This document shows, in pieces, positions 24,390 through 36,716 of a stretch of DNA of 64,000 bases. Below the pieces are notes generated by a model. That model saw only the letters and a list, made by a program, of their open reading frames with translations. It was not told the origin of the DNA and made no database searches. Made by a program: the position numbers and the translations under genes. How positions within the stretch are numbered: position 1 is the stretch's first letter; each line of letters starts with the position of its first letter. The stretch lies in assembly GCA_032209605.1 (NCBI GenBank), contig JASFXZ010000043.1:1102819-1166818 (forward strand), given 5' to 3'. This DNA comes from Mactromeris polynyma. Taxonomy: Eukaryota; Mollusca; Bivalvia; Venerida; Mactridae.

Positions 24390-24567
24390 CAGTCGGACCT
24401 CGTTCATTCAAATTCATAGGGTCCAAAATTTCATTTTGAATAATACATGGTTTCTAATAGCCCATATCAATTATTCGTGCATAAGAAGATACATTGGGAC
24501 TTAACTTTTATTTCGGATTATACCGAGTACTTGGATAGAAGATTGCCAAATAAATGAGGTTCGACTG
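24390..24567. mobile_element. Pogo/Tigger-like MITE, copy 1
   Basis: Ends CAGTCGGACCTCGTTCATTC and TGAGGTTCGACTG are inverted and flanked by TA on both sides. CAGTCGGACCTCG-type ends are typical of pogo-family elements. Length 178 bp, no coding capacity. Confidence 0.82.
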
Positions 24568-26076
24568 TATGTCGCTTTACAAGCTCTTTTTTTTTACGTG
24601 TACCTATGAATAAACATGTGCTAAGTGATGTTTTGTCAATTCACCTATTGTGCAGGAATCACAATATTGCTGGAGAGGAGAACATTTCAGCTGAAAACTT
24701 ACAAAGACTGAGGATATGCAAAAAAGGTTCACGTATCAGCTAGGTTCTTTGTTGTTGCAACTGGTAACCGTGAAACATTCGCAACAAATCACAAACAAAC
24801 AAAACATATAGGGGTATATAAATAATACTCTATGATTCTTTTGGTGGTGGATAATGGATAAAGGCTGCAAAAGCGTTGTTGTCCTGATCCAAGGTTAAGC
24901 TGTAATAATATTAAATAATTACAGCACTTTCTATGTAAGTTTACCCAAACAATTAATGAATGACAGAGTTCACACAGACATCATATTAACACTGCATGCA
25001 AACTATATCAGCTGTTTTATAGCAGTTATTTGGCTTATTCCCACTGACAAAAAGTATATATTTTTCCCAATTTGAATGTAAAAATTCCCAATAAATCTTC
25101 AATTAAGCCAAAATTTGACAAAGTTAGAGGCTTTTCTCTCACAGGCAGTTTATATATATAGCCGTTGTTGATTAATTAATCACTACATCTTTTAAAAAAT
25201 TTGCTGTAATTTTATACGTTTTTCCCAATTTCTAAGATTCCCAATTTGAATGTATGTGTCAGCTTCTCAAAATAGTCAAAATTAACCCTGAAAGACATAC
25301 CAAAGATTTCCAACAGAAACATTTCAATGTGTACGGGAGAATGTGTATTCCAGGACAAGGGACATACCATACAGTAAAACACCTTATCTAAAAATTATGC
25401 ATTTCAAAAGCAGCAAAGAACTTCCAATGTGGAAAGTATAATAGAATATGTGTAAGATTATAACATTATTCAATGTATACATTGATGTATTAAATGCAAA
25501 CATTATCACAGAAATAACAACAATAACAACAACAACAAGATAATAATTCATGCAAACAAACTAACTGACAAATTCAGAGTATTGAATTAAAAACAAAACA
25601 AATGATTTAATTGATAATTTACACAAACAAAACTATTAAAGATAAATACATGAATAAAATAGTAACAGCGAAATAACGAAACCAGTGACATAATTGTATG
25701 ATTTATAGTAAAGCAGTAGCAACAACAAAATGTAGAACGTCAGTAAACAAACGCTGAGTAAATGGCATGTATTAGCATCACAAGTTCAAAACTGCAATGA
25801 TTTACTACGAACATTTTACCATAGAAATGTATTACAGTGAAGTGAAAGATTTTATTCTGACAAAAAAATTTAATAAATAAAAATCCAGCTTTTAAAACAA
25901 ATAAATGAAAACAAATAAATTGAAATCAGTTCAAATTTAGAAACAAAATCCAAAATAGGATTATCTGTGACATTTTCAACTTGGTCATGAATACAAACAA
26001 AATTTCCATTATTTAAATGTAGCATACTGTTTCTTTAAAGACTGTTATATTAATATATGCAATATAAATTCCCTAC
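24568..26076. other. Gene-free AT-rich region with short ACA microsatellite
   Basis: No gene seen. A (AAC/ACA)n tract lies at about 25512-25542. Confidence 0.45.
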
Positions 26077-26530
26077 CAAGTGACCCAGTGTATGACTCTA
26101 AGCTAAGTGACCCAGCGTATGACGCTAAGCTAAGTGACCCAGTGTATGACACTAAGCTAAGTGACCCAGTGTATGACACTAAGCCAAGTGACCCAGTGTA
26201 TGACACTAAGCCAAGTGACCCAGTGAATGACACTAAGCCAAGTGACCCAGTGTATGACACTAAGCCAAGTGACCCAGTGTATGACACTAAGCCAAGTGAC
26301 CCAGTGAATGACACTAAGCCAAGTGACCCAGTGTATGACACTAAGCCAAGTCACCCAGTGAATGACACTTAGCCAAGTCACCCAGTGTATGACACTAAGC
26401 CAAGTCACCCAGTGTATGACACTAAGCCAAGTCACCCAGTGTATGACACTAAGCCAAGTCACCCAGTGTATGACACTAAGCCGAGTCACCCAGTGTATGA
26501 CACTAAGCCAAGTCACCCAGTGTATGACAC
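26077..26530. repeat. 27-bp minisatellite, about 17 copies
   Basis: Units of 27 bp with core CCCAGTGTATGACACTAAGC. The first half has AAGTGACCC and the second half AAGTCACCC, so the array shows two homogenised blocks. Open frames in both strands (for example repeats of KPSDPVYDT) are by-products of a unit divisible by three. Confidence 0.95.
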
Positions 26531-26920
26531 ACAAAGTTTTGCGTCGTCAAACATTATTTTGGTGTAAATTTGTATTGACACAGTGTTCTCTAAATTTGAA
26601 CAAGAATAATAACATATTTAAGCAAAGTCAAACTTGCTCACAAAAATTAAAAAATAATAATAGAGAATAAAAGAATAAATATTTAACAAGATTAATTGCA
26701 CAATATAAATATATTAAAAACTAAAACAGTTTGTATCACAAAGCATTTAACTTAAAATACTTAAACAGAACAATTGCTTAGAAAGCTCTAAACCATCAAC
26801 AACACTGGGACCATATTCACATAAACCTCAAGTCAAAATTTTAGACAAAATTTCTTCAGCATGTTTGAAGGCATCAATGAGTTTTATTTCATTTCTCATT
26901 AAACTCATCGGATGCCTCAA
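26531..26920. other. Gene-free AT-rich region
   Basis: No feature seen. Confidence 0.5.
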
Positions 26921-27269
26921 TGACAAAACCTGTATTGGTGTCCAAAACATTTAATACCAAAAATATTAAAATTGGATGTCTACTTTCTTTTTATAGCAAT
27001 TCAAAAATTATGAACAAAATGCAAAAGTAAACTACAAAATGATGTCACTCCAGAATCGTTTCACTCAGTGTACATTCACACATAATATTCTGTTTTTCAA
27101 ATGGAAAAAATCAAAGTAAGAAATATGTTTTAACATTGTGATGTTCTTTTTATTTTATAAATCAAAATCAAGTGACCAAAGACACTTCTGAGAAAGCGCT
27201 TGGTGACGTAAAATTTCATTGGGAAATAATCTGACGTCATAACCACCGTCACAAATGCAGGTTTTGTAA
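26921..27269. mobile_element. MITE-like element with TGACAAAACC ends, copy 2
   Basis: Starts TGACAAAACCTGTATTGGTG and ends with the inverse GCAGGTTTTGTAA. It is a diverged relative of 18910-19281 in the same orientation. Confidence 0.72.
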
Positions 27270-27362
27270 TGAAACCGTCCAATTTATTTTACATTTAAGA
27301 TGACTGCATCCTGGATTACTAACAAGTAGTGGCACCTACTTGAGGAATTGTATAGTAACAAT

Positions 27363-27455
27363 TTATCCCCCCCTCCCAAGGCAGGATTTGAAACCATGAC
27401 ATTTGGAACAGGGTCAGACGCTCTACCCTCAACAACCGTGCCTCCCAAGGCATTG
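27363..27455 (-). repeat. tRNA-like SINE remnant
   Basis: On the minus strand a segment reads GTTGTTGAGGGTAGAGCG (A-box-like), followed after about 30 bases by GGTTTCAAATCC (B-box-like). This suggests a tRNA-derived SINE head. It is too diverged to be a functional tRNA. Confidence 0.35.
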
Positions 27456-28318
27456 ATGAGGACAGATGCGTTGCAGACCATAAACTAAGTCTAAACAATT
27501 TCCTTCATAGTTTTAGTGAATATGTGCCCCACAATTTATCCCGCATCTTTAAAAATCACTGAATAGATCTGCAACAAATAATCACGTTATTCCGCATTGT
27601 ACCAGCCAATACAGATTTACCTTTTTCATTATCCAATTATTTAAAACTAACTAGTAAATCAGTGAATGAACAATCATATCAAATTGACATTCAAGTGTTA
27701 GGTTATATCAAACTTATTTACATGAAAGATCACATTTTTCCTGTATAAGTAGGCAAGGCTCTCATGTTGAGTAGACGAGTTTTCGACAATAGTTTGATTT
27801 TTTAAATTGAGATAAAAATGTTGATTCCATATATTGTTTAATTAATTATCTTAAATATCAATAAAACCTTTTTAAAAAAAAGCTGTTTTAGGAAATTACA
27901 GAATTTCTGTGTTTTTATATCAAAAAATGACAGTACAGCAAATACAATTTTTGATGAAGAATTATGATAAACATTTAATATCTAAGAATAGGTTTTCTAG
28001 ATAAGCACTTACTATGATATTTTTCATATAACATCTAAAACAAGATGGTGCTATGACAATGAAACAAGTATCAATCATAAATTGAGTTGAGTTTTTTTCT
28101 TCAAATCTTCCCAATATTTAGCTAAGCAAAATTATTATATGTTTTTTCATGATGATGGCAACATATTTCCACAAAAAATGAAATAATGTGAAAGAAAAAG
28201 CATAAAGCATTTCTTAGCTGAATTATTTTATGTTTCTCTATGATGAAAATTTCTCCACCTCCCAGAAAGTCAATTACATCACATCTTATATCCGAGATTT
28301 CTATCCGAATCTAATAAC
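27456..28318 (-). other. Probable 3' UTR of the BTB zinc-finger gene
   Basis: Follows the stop codon at 28319. AT-rich, no other gene. No close poly(A) signal stands out, so the true 3' end is unresolved. Confidence 0.4.
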
Positions 28319-29310
28319 TTAAGCATCCGTCTTACTTTGTTCATTGTCAGTATCGTCTTCCTGCTTCTCTGTCACCAATTTCTCTTCACTTTGATTGGTT
28401 GCATTTTCCTCAGTCTCTTTCCCATCTTCAATACTGTAAGTACAGGAAGGTGCACTCTTCCTCATGTCAAAAGCGAATGGCATCATATCGTGCCTATGAT
28501 TTCTGTAATCTGCGTACGGCGAGGTAAGAATCAGATCTTTATCTACATCATATGTTGGTGTTGGCGTTTGATTGGTGCTCTCATTATCAACATCAATTGG
28601 ATGCACTTCGTCATTTCCCAGGCCAGCCTCTTGAAGTTGACGATAATGTGTCTTGCGATGCCTATGGAGATTCCAACTCCTTGAAAATCTCTTCCCACAG
28701 TAATTACACTGGTAACGTAGCACATGGTTATATCGGTGGAACTTCAAAGACTGCGGATCACGAAATGACTTTCCACAAGTCCCGCACATGTTATTTCCAC
28801 TGTAGTCTTCCGATTCTTTTTGTAGTGTACTTCCATGATTATTACTCTCCGTTGACAGTTTCCTTACAGGAGACATCATCTTGTACGGTGAAAGAGCAGG
28901 CGCTGTAAGAATGTCACGGTGTTCTGTCATTACATGAGTTTTTAACGTAGCCAGACTTGTAAAAAATTTAAGGCAAATGTGACATTGGTGTGACGACTGT
29001 GTCTCTCCAGCATTGTTCTCATCAACGTCAGACTGGGAAGTTTCTTCCTTCCTTGGTTGAGATGATGTCCCATACTTTGCCATCATACTTTCCCTGACTT
29101 CAGTAGCGTCTCCTGAGCTCAGTGGAGAATGTTTTGTCGTAAGAGCTTTCATAAGTAGCTGATGTTGCACTGATGTCGTGACAGGCAAGGAGAAGGCACT
29201 TCCTATTGGTGGGAAAAGAAATCCTGGGAAAGTTGGCATTCCTGATCGAAAATTTTCATAATCTGGCCGGCTCCATGAGTAAGAACTACTTGGTGTAAAA
29301 AATGGTTGAT
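28319..29310 (-). CDS. BTB zinc-finger gene, coding exon 5 (zinc fingers)
   Basis: Runs from DQPFFTPSSSYSW to the stop, after acceptor GTTTTACAG. It encodes three C2H2 fingers and an acidic C-terminus (EEKLVTEKQEDDTDNEQSK). Upstream open frame past 29310 is intronic. Confidence 0.9.
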
Positions 29311-32300
29311 CTGTAAAACAAAGCAAAAATGGTTCATAATACATGTAGGTTGCAAGGTGTGAATAGCACAAGAGATTGTCCCACGTTCTCTTCCTTTATC
29401 CCTTCTATAGTATATGTGGTGAAAAGGAAACAGATCTATCTGCTTCCTTATTTACATGCATAGTTTTTCCTAGTGGTTCCTTCATCCCTTTGGCATCAAA
29501 CACTTCTCAGGACAAATTAGGTTCAAAGCAACTATATGGCTATAGCAAACGTTCGAATGCATAATGTAAGCTGGTTCACTTTGCCTCAAAGTATGAAGAT
29601 AGAGGACACCACTGTAATTGTTCCACCAAGTTAAAGCACAAATCCACAGTCATAAGCAACACATACACTGCATTTAACTTGATACATCTTAGTCCAAATC
29701 GCATTAAAAATCAACTAAACAAAGTTGATCCAATTAGCATTAAATATTTTTAACTTCTTTTTTAACTTAACCATATTATGAAATAATATGTCTAGCAACC
29801 CTAAGAAAGTAGACAGATGTATTTTACACACAAACATATGCCTCGTCTAAATCGTGCTCATCCGACCTTTCATCTCATCATATGACCTTGACCTGAGATT
29901 GCCAGATGCAGTTCTCTGCCACAGGTCTCATTATGGTAAATATTTGTGCCAAGTAATCTGAAAATCTTTCATGGGGATACAAATATGGAATTGACAGTTT
30001 ATACCACAGCAAACAAAGTTTGGGAGAGTCGATCTGTCTGTTAACAAAAACTTGTGGAGCTAACTATTTCTACAGGTCTCAGAGGATTTACATGAAACAC
30101 CGCATAAATAATCTACATGATGACATTTTTTTTCCAATCACGTTCAAGATGGCCGACTGGTGGCCATCTTGGATTTCCTCAAAGATTCGTGAAACTAATT
30201 CCTTCTGTAGCTTATGGAGGGTTTTCATGAAACTTTGCTGTACTGTGGGTATTAATCACCTTCAGCGATCGCTCCATATTGTAACAGACAGATAACCAGT
30301 TTTGCTATATTCAGAGTAGAGACATAATGATGCTATATCAACAAAGTCAATCACCATACCTGTAGGAGATTCATCCTGCTCTTTTTTAACTTCAACATGT
30401 TCCATGTCTACATCTTCCAACGGTTGTATAATCACTGAGCCATTACCACTTGGTACCGAACTCGGCCTGGATGACTGACGTGGACTTGTGTTACTACTTC
30501 CTATCCCTGATGTGTCCGCGCAAGCTAATTCACGTAGACCATCCCTGCGGGCTTTATCTTGAGTTGGGGATTGGGTGGTTATAGTTGATGGTAACAAAAT
30601 AGGGGACACTTGTTGTTGTACAGCCTACAAAGAATCATCAAGAATACTCTACAAAATAATTGTGATTTTTAGGATAACACAGATTCTAATTTTTGAAATT
30701 TAGATAGAATTCAAACTGATTTGTGTTGTGTTGTAGTATGTTGAATAGTACAGTCAGACCTCATTTTATTGACAACCTTGTATCCAAATACTTGGTATCA
30801 TACGAAATAAGTGTCAAGTCCCGACTATCTTCTCAAGTATGTCGAATTGAAACGGGCTATTCAAAACCATGCATTATTTTGAAATAAAAGTTCTGATCCA
30901 ATGAATTCGAAATGAACAAAGTCAGACTGTATTTCAGTAATGCATGGCAGTCAGTTAGCCGAACCAGTGTTCCTGGATAACCAACCAGTACTTCAACATA
31001 TCTCTTCTATTGACAATAATTGACAATTTCTGAAAGTGAATCGGAGGTGGAAGACAGATGATTTCGGATGTCATGAAAAACATATGGATGCCTCAGCCAG
31101 GGTTCACTCCGACAACCTCCATATGGATGCCTCATCCAGGGTTCACTCCGACAACCTCCATATGGATGCCTCATCCAGGGTTCACTCCGACAACCTCCAT
31201 ATGGAAGCCTCATCCAGGGTTCACTCCGACAACCTCCATATGGATGCCTCAGCCAGGGTTCACTCCGACAACCTCCATATGGAAGCCTCATCCAGGGTTC
31301 ACTCCGACAACCTCCATATGGATGCCTCAGCCAGGGTTCACTCCGACAACCTCCATATGGATGCCTCATCCAGGGTTCACTCCGACAACCTCCATATGGA
31401 AGCCTCAGCCAGGGTTCACTCCTACAACCTCCATATGGAAGCCTCATCCAGGGTTCACTCCGACAACCTCCATATGGATGCCTCAGCCAGGGTTCACTCC
31501 GACAACCTCCATATGGATGCCTCAGCCAGGATTCACACCGACAACCTCCATATGGATGCCTCATCCAGGGTTCACACCGACAACCTCCATATGGAAGCCT
31601 CATCCAGGGTTCACTCCGACAACCTCCATATGGATGCCTCAGCCAGGGTTCACTCCGACAACCTCCATATGGATGCCTCATCCAGGGTTCACACCGACAA
31701 CCTCCATATGGATGCCTCAGCCAGGGTTCACACCGACAACCTCCATATGGATGCCTCATCCAGGGTTCACTCCGACAACCTCCATATGGATGCCTCATCC
31801 AGGGTTCACTCCGACAACCTCCATATGGAAGCCTCAGCCAGGGTTCACTCCGACAACCTCCATATGGAAGCCTCATCCAGGGTTCACTCCGACAACCTCC
31901 ATATGGATGACCATCCAGGGTTCACTCCGACAACCTCCATATGGAAGCCTCATCCAGGGTTCACTCCGACAACCTCCATATGGATGCCTCAGCCAGGGTT
32001 CACACCGACAACCTCCATATGGATGCCTCAGCCAGGGTTCACTCCGACAACCTCCATATGGATGCCTCATCCAGGGTTCACACCGACAACCTCCATATGG
32101 ATGCCTCATCCAGGGTTCACTCCGACAACCTCCATATGGATGCCTCAGCCAGGGTTCACTCCGACAACCTCCATATGGATGCCTCAGCCAGGGTTCACTC
32201 CGACAACCTCCATATGGATGCCTCAGCCAGGGTTCACTCCGACAACCTCCATATGGATGCCTCAGCCAGGGTTCACTCCGACAACCTCCATATGGAAGCC

Positions 32301-35300
32301 TCATCCAGGGTTCACTCCGACAACCTCCATATGGATGCCTCATCCAGGGTTCACTCCGACAACCTCCATATGGAAGCCTCAGCCAGGGTTCACTCCGACA
32401 ACCTCCATATGGATGCCTCAGCCAGGGTTCACTCCGACAACCTCCATATGGATGCCTCAGCCAGGGTTCACTCCGACAACCTCCATATGGATGCCTCAGC
32501 CAGGGTTCACTCCGACAACCTCCATATGGAAGCCTCATCCAGGGTTCACTCCGACAACCTCCATATGGATGCCTCATCAAGGGTTCACTCCGACAACCTC
32601 CATATGGATGCCTCATCCAGGGTTCACTCCGACAACCTCCATATGGATGCCTCATCCAGGGTTCACTCCGACAACCTCCATATGGAAGCCTCATCCAGGG
32701 TTCACTCCGACAACCTCCATATGGAAGCCTCATCCAGGGTTCACTCCGACAACCTCCATATGGATGCCTCATCCAGGGTTCACTCCGACAACCTCCATAT
32801 GGATGCCTCATCCAGGGTTCACTCCGACAACCTCCATATGGATGCCTCATCCAGGGTTCACTCCGACAACCTCCATATGGATGCCTCATCCAGGGTTCAC
32901 TCCGACAACCTCCATATGGATGCCTCAGCCAGGGTTCACTCCGACAACCTCCATATGGATGCCTCATCCAGGGTTCACTCCGACAACCTCCATATGGATG
33001 CCTCATCCAGGGTTCACACCGACAACCTCCAGTATCGCAGCAGACTTCCCAATGTGCATGACCAGCAAGATTTTGACTAAGATTTTAAAGTCTTGTCAGA
33101 CCAAATGTCTTGACAATTTTGGGAAGTCTGCATATAACAGAAGTTAATATAATACATGAGTGTGAAATAATGTTGGTACATGTATAAAATATGTTACATC
33201 TGACAAAAACGGATGACTAATCCCATACAACTTGTACATACCTCTGATTTAAGGGCTTGTTGTGCAGCCAAGAATGTAATACAAAGTTTCTCAATCTCTT
33301 TTATTTGTAGGAAGTTAGCAGCGGTCAGAATTTTATCAGCAGACTGGGAATCTACAGTGATGTTACTGGAATAGCAGAAATCAACCAATTGACGTACACA
33401 CTCATCACGTAGATGGTTACCAAGAGTGATGTCTGTTTTCTGTTTGTTATCCGGCTCATGAAACAGATCCCTAAAAAGGAACAGACAAAGGGGCATGAAA
33501 TTTATCCTTGACAAAAAGTTGACTAAATACTGGAAAAACGTGACATGAAATATGGAGCAAAACAAGTTCTGGTCAAAACTTTCATGAAGACAATGACCGG
33601 AACACAGGAAGAGGGAACCTTACAGAAGTCATTTATTATTATACTCCACTAACAAAAGGGGTGCACATAAAACTGACCAAACATTGCACTTCTAACAATT
33701 TTTATTAGCATCATTATTCAATTTTGGTAGTGTTATTAATGTGGTCATTATATTATGTTATCATTATTAATCGTCTTAGTGTTGCTGTTGCGATGGTGGT
33801 TGGTGGGATGGTGATAATAATGTTATCACTATGGCAATATATAAATATCAGATCTCATGGAGGGTGATAGCATATAGTGTTAACCGAGAAAGTTAATGTC
33901 AACCGAGGTGTAATATAAAACAATAAAGTCAATGTGTAATAGAAACAAACCATTTATTTAAGTTAAATACCATACTTTAAGAAAACATCAGATGAATGAT
34001 TATTAATATTATTGGAATTTCCTGTTGTCTATTTTCAGACCCGTGAGAGGGTAAAAAACGTTATGGCGCAGTGTAAAAATATTATGTCACAGGGTACAAA
34101 CGTTGTGTTACAGGATAACATTACAGATTTGCTTATAGTGTGTATATGGAAATTTAACAAAGCAAAGTCACATGAGGTATAATAATAACCATTAACATAA
34201 TAATGATAGTGAGGAGATAAGTATAATTAATTTCTAACTATTGTAAAATGCACTTATGTGAAATTTTATGAGTTATATATATAAGTATTCAATGATAGAG
34301 AGTTTTGGCGCAACTATGTATGTTAACGTCAATATTTGATGACGTCATATTTTTTTATATTGTTTTGATGTATTGTATAAGAAAGCTGAATATGTAGTTG
34401 GAAACAACAGTTTCATCATTTTGATAAAGCCTTTTTAGACGAAATATCAAATAATAAAGAGTTCTAACAGAGTGAATTTTGAATAGGTTTGCTTTTATCA
34501 TGACTCGATTTGATTAGACACAATAATGCAGTTGTTTGGTGATTCAATAAACAACAATTCATGTACCATCACCCAACTACTTTGATGTGTTACACTGTGT
34601 AAGTCATTTTTGACATTAAAATCATGAAAACTTGCAAAGTTATATCTGCATTATTTTCATAATCGTATACATGTTCTCCAGACAAATGCATATGTGAAAA
34701 TGGACACCAGTTGAAATTACATTAATTATCAACTTACTATTATTTTGCACAAACAAGAGACCCAAGAGGGACTGATGCTCTACTGGCTATATTGTGCACA
34801 TGGATGTCAGAAATCTAAAGAAAGGTTCATGCAATGATGCAACAGAGCAAGTTTGATGCAAATCTGATCATCAGTTCATGAGAAGAAGTGTTTAAAGGTT
34901 TTTCTATTCTTAGCTCTGGCAGCCATATTGTGCAATCAACCAGAACCGTTAAAACAATTTAGAGAAAGGGTCATGCCAGGATGCTACAGAGCAAGTTTGA
35001 GAAAGGGTCAGGCACGTTTCATCAAACTTGGGCTCACAGTTTCAGAGGAGATGTTGTTTGAATGAAAAGTTAACAGACAGACGCATGCATGAACACACGA
35101 TGGATAATTTGCTGAGACATAAGCTTTCTGGCCTTTGGCCAGTTGAGCTACAATCTAGACCAACCACAGATCACAGTTTAATACTTATGTTTCCATATCT
35201 ATTGAATCATCAGGGGTTCCATTTGACCCCTGGAATTTCCAAAAAGCCACATTTTGACCCTTAGGATTCTGGCTGAAAGGTCAATTTTTATCTAAATTAC

Positions 35301-36716
35301 ATGTAACTCGGCTATAAAACAGTAAAATCTAAACAAAAATTATCAAAATGACCCTTCAGATTCAGCACCTAGTGGAACTCCGGTTGATTAACCAGTATAC
35401 AGGTTTACACCTTCCACTGGTCAAACCAGAATTATAGAAGTATAAAGTTAACAGATTTAACAGTTTTGTGAAGTTTTTTTTTAAGCAAATCAGAGAGATA
35501 CTTAAGGCTATCTGCCCAGACATCACGCAATCAACAAATCAATGGATCACCAGGGCTCTGACTGAACTCAGTAAGTCGAGGGTTAAAAAAGACCATTGAT
35601 GATAACATTTCAAAGAACTAACATTCCTATAAACTTTGATACATGGTTTACCCTTTAGGTAATTTTTTCAAGAGTCAAAAACTAAAATTTTCAAATTCCA
35701 AGAGTCAAATGAAAGCCCAGGGGCTTTGTTCACAAATATTTTAACACTGAAACTCAGACTTAGACTTTAGATTTGCAAAAGTTATATTTAACAGCCTTTC
35801 GTTTCCATGGAATCTAAACATATGAAATTTTGTCTGAATAATTATTGTTACCCACAGTACACTTTTGCCAAATTTTATTTTTAAATCTATACTGTCATAA
35901 CAATGTAGGAACAAAAAGAACATTTAATAACAAATAATCAACAATCCTACCTGAAGTATGGGCTAAATGCAGCCAGGACAATCCTATGGGCATGTATTTT
36001 GATATTTCCAACATGAATTATGACATCACAGAACTCCCCTGTCTGATAAAACTCTCTCATTACAGACACAACCTGTAAAAAACACTTAATTGTTAGACCA
36101 CAATATTGGACAATTAATATCATAACTATTTATTTAAACAAAATTTCAATATGAAATATTTTAGACTAAAGCATTAATCCCGAACCTATCTGAAAGTTAT
36201 CTGCTCTAAAAAAAGTGCTGATATAGATTTCTCCAATTTTGAGACATCACATTTGACACCTCTTTTATTTGAGTATACAATTCAAGGGTTCAGCGCAATA
36301 CTATCCTAACTCGTATGTATTTATAAAGGAGTTAGTATAGTCATGCACTGAACCCTCGAGTCATACTAGGTCTTGTTATAAATTCGACCTCACAAGATTA
36401 ATGATTTTAGTTAGTAGCCATATATAATATATATTCATACACAGGACTCTCAGTGAATGCCGGGGATCAGTAGGAACCATTACTTTGTCCCGGCTTCGAC
36501 ATTGAAGCGTAGTAGTAAACTGAAGCTGTGTAACAAATTGTAAGTCCACGTGTCGAGGAGTATTTTTGACAACTTTAAAAACAATTAAGTGATAGCGATT
36601 GGCACATTTGCTGGATAAATTCAATTGAAGATATATGTATGATATATATTAATAATTACCTTATTGTTGAGCTGGTCACTGTGATATCGCAGTGACAGAG
36701 GAGCTCCTGTTGCCAT
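28319..36716 (-). CDS. BTB/POZ zinc-finger transcription factor (five coding exons, 554 aa)
   Basis: Coding exons are 36716-36660, 36072-35951, 33470-33242, 30624-30360 and 29310-28319; their phases (0, 2, 0, 1) all agree. The product has an N-terminal BTB domain (residues about 19-135: SVMREFYQTGEFCDVIIHVG, KIHAHRIVLAAFSPYFRDLF, then YSSNITVDSQSADKILTAAN and LQIKEIEKLCITFL). A Ser/Pro-rich linker follows, with a consensus SUMO site VKKE in exon 4. Three C2H2 zinc fingers lie at about residues 334-355, 400-420 and 426-446 (CX2CX12HX3-4H), with an acidic C-terminus. Such proteins are nuclear DNA-binding regulators that dimerise through BTB and often recruit co-repressors. The vertebrate ZBTB or insect ttk-type orthologue cannot be named from the sequence alone. 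Intron 3 holds a 2-kb minisatellite. Confidence 0.88.
29311..30359 (-). other. BTB zinc-finger gene intron 4 with interspersed-repeat sequence
   Basis: About 29850-29970 resembles the 'gaccttgacct ... tctcattatggt ... tttgtgccaagt' repeat family also seen at 61140-61430. About 30005-30290 resembles another interspersed repeat ('caagatggccgactggtggcc'). No exon seen. Confidence 0.6.
30360..30624 (-). CDS. BTB zinc-finger gene, coding exon 4 (linker)
   Basis: Encodes a Ser/Pro-rich linker starting AVQQQVSPILLPS, containing DMEHVEVKKEQDESPT with a SUMO-consensus VKKE. The donor is ACAG|GTATGG. Confidence 0.8.
30751..30929. mobile_element. Pogo/Tigger-like MITE, copy 2
   Basis: Ends CAGTCAGACCTCATTTTATT and the inverse AAAGTCAGACTG, flanked by TA. 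It shares 'ccaaatacttggtatca' and 'aacgggctattcaaa' type internal sequence with the copy at 54350-54519. Confidence 0.8.
31081..33030. repeat. 39-bp minisatellite, about 50 copies
   Basis: Units of 39 bp with core CATATGGATGCCTCAGCCAG then GGTTCACTCCGACAACCTC. Variation is confined to a few positions (GATG/GAAG, CAGCC/CATCC, ACTCC/ACACC). One unit near 31908 reads GGATGACCATCCAGG, one base short, which shifts the downstream frame. At least four frames are open across the array, giving overlapping ORFs up to 703 codons that I regard as non-coding. Confidence 0.97.
33242..33470 (-). CDS. BTB zinc-finger gene, coding exon 3
   Basis: Encodes the second half of the BTB domain, from DLFHEPDNKQ to AAQQALKSE. 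The acceptor is CCTTTTTAG and the donor GAG|GTATGT. Confidence 0.9.
33471..35950 (-). other. BTB zinc-finger gene intron 2
   Basis: GT-AG intron of 2480 bases. It contains a Helitron-like repeat (34752-35153); otherwise AT-rich. Confidence 0.8.
34752..35153 (+). mobile_element. Helitron-like interspersed repeat ('caagagacccaagaggg' family)
   Basis: Starts ACAAGAGACCCAAGAGGG. It holds two copies of a motif 'aaag(g)gtcatgc(c/a)a(g/t)gatgc(t/a)acagagcaagttt', then an ACAGACAGACGC microsatellite remnant, and ends in the hairpin CTGGCCTTTGGCCAG followed by TTGAGCTA. Core repeats, then ACAG/ACGG microsatellite, then terminal hairpin is the layout of pearl/CvE-type Helitron-like elements of bivalves. 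Confidence 0.65.
35951..36072 (-). CDS. BTB zinc-finger gene, coding exon 2
   Basis: Encodes the BTB core GEFCDVIIHVGNIKIHAHR to SPYFR. The acceptor is TTTTTTACAG and the donor CAG|GTAGGA. Confidence 0.9.
36282..36359. mobile_element. 78-bp palindromic mini-element, copy 1
   Basis: Left arm TCAAGGGTTCAGCGCAATAC then TATCCTAACTC; right arm GAGTTAGTATAGTCATGCAC then TGAACCCTCGA. The arms are about 31 bases and pair with few mismatches. It lies in the intron between coding exons 1 and 2 of the BTB gene. Confidence 0.75.
36660..36716 (-). CDS. BTB zinc-finger gene, coding exon 1
   Basis: Encodes MATGAPLSLRYHSDQLNNK and ends at donor AAG|GTAATT. A TATTTTTACAG acceptor about 40 bases upstream of the ATG shows a separate 5' UTR exon exists. 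Confidence 0.85.

Larger units (their letters stand above)
30625..33241 (-). other. BTB zinc-finger gene intron 3
   Basis: GT-AG intron of 2617 bases holding a pogo-like MITE (30751-30929) and a 39-bp minisatellite (31081-33030). Confidence 0.85.

Noticed and set aside
26045..26670. Minus and plus ORFs in the 27-bp array
   Set aside because: Repeat by-products on both strands.
27363..27455. Functional tRNA gene on the minus strand
   Set aside because: A- and B-box-like motifs are present, but stems cannot be formed convincingly; better explained as a SINE remnant.
28337..28908. ORFs antisense to the zinc-finger exon
   Set aside because: Shadows of the real minus-strand exon, which has three intact C2H2 fingers.
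31036..33147. 703-codon plus-strand ORF and overlapping ORFs on both strands
   Set aside because: All are readings of the 39-bp minisatellite. Several frames are open at once, there is a one-base phase break, and the array lies in an intron of the BTB gene.
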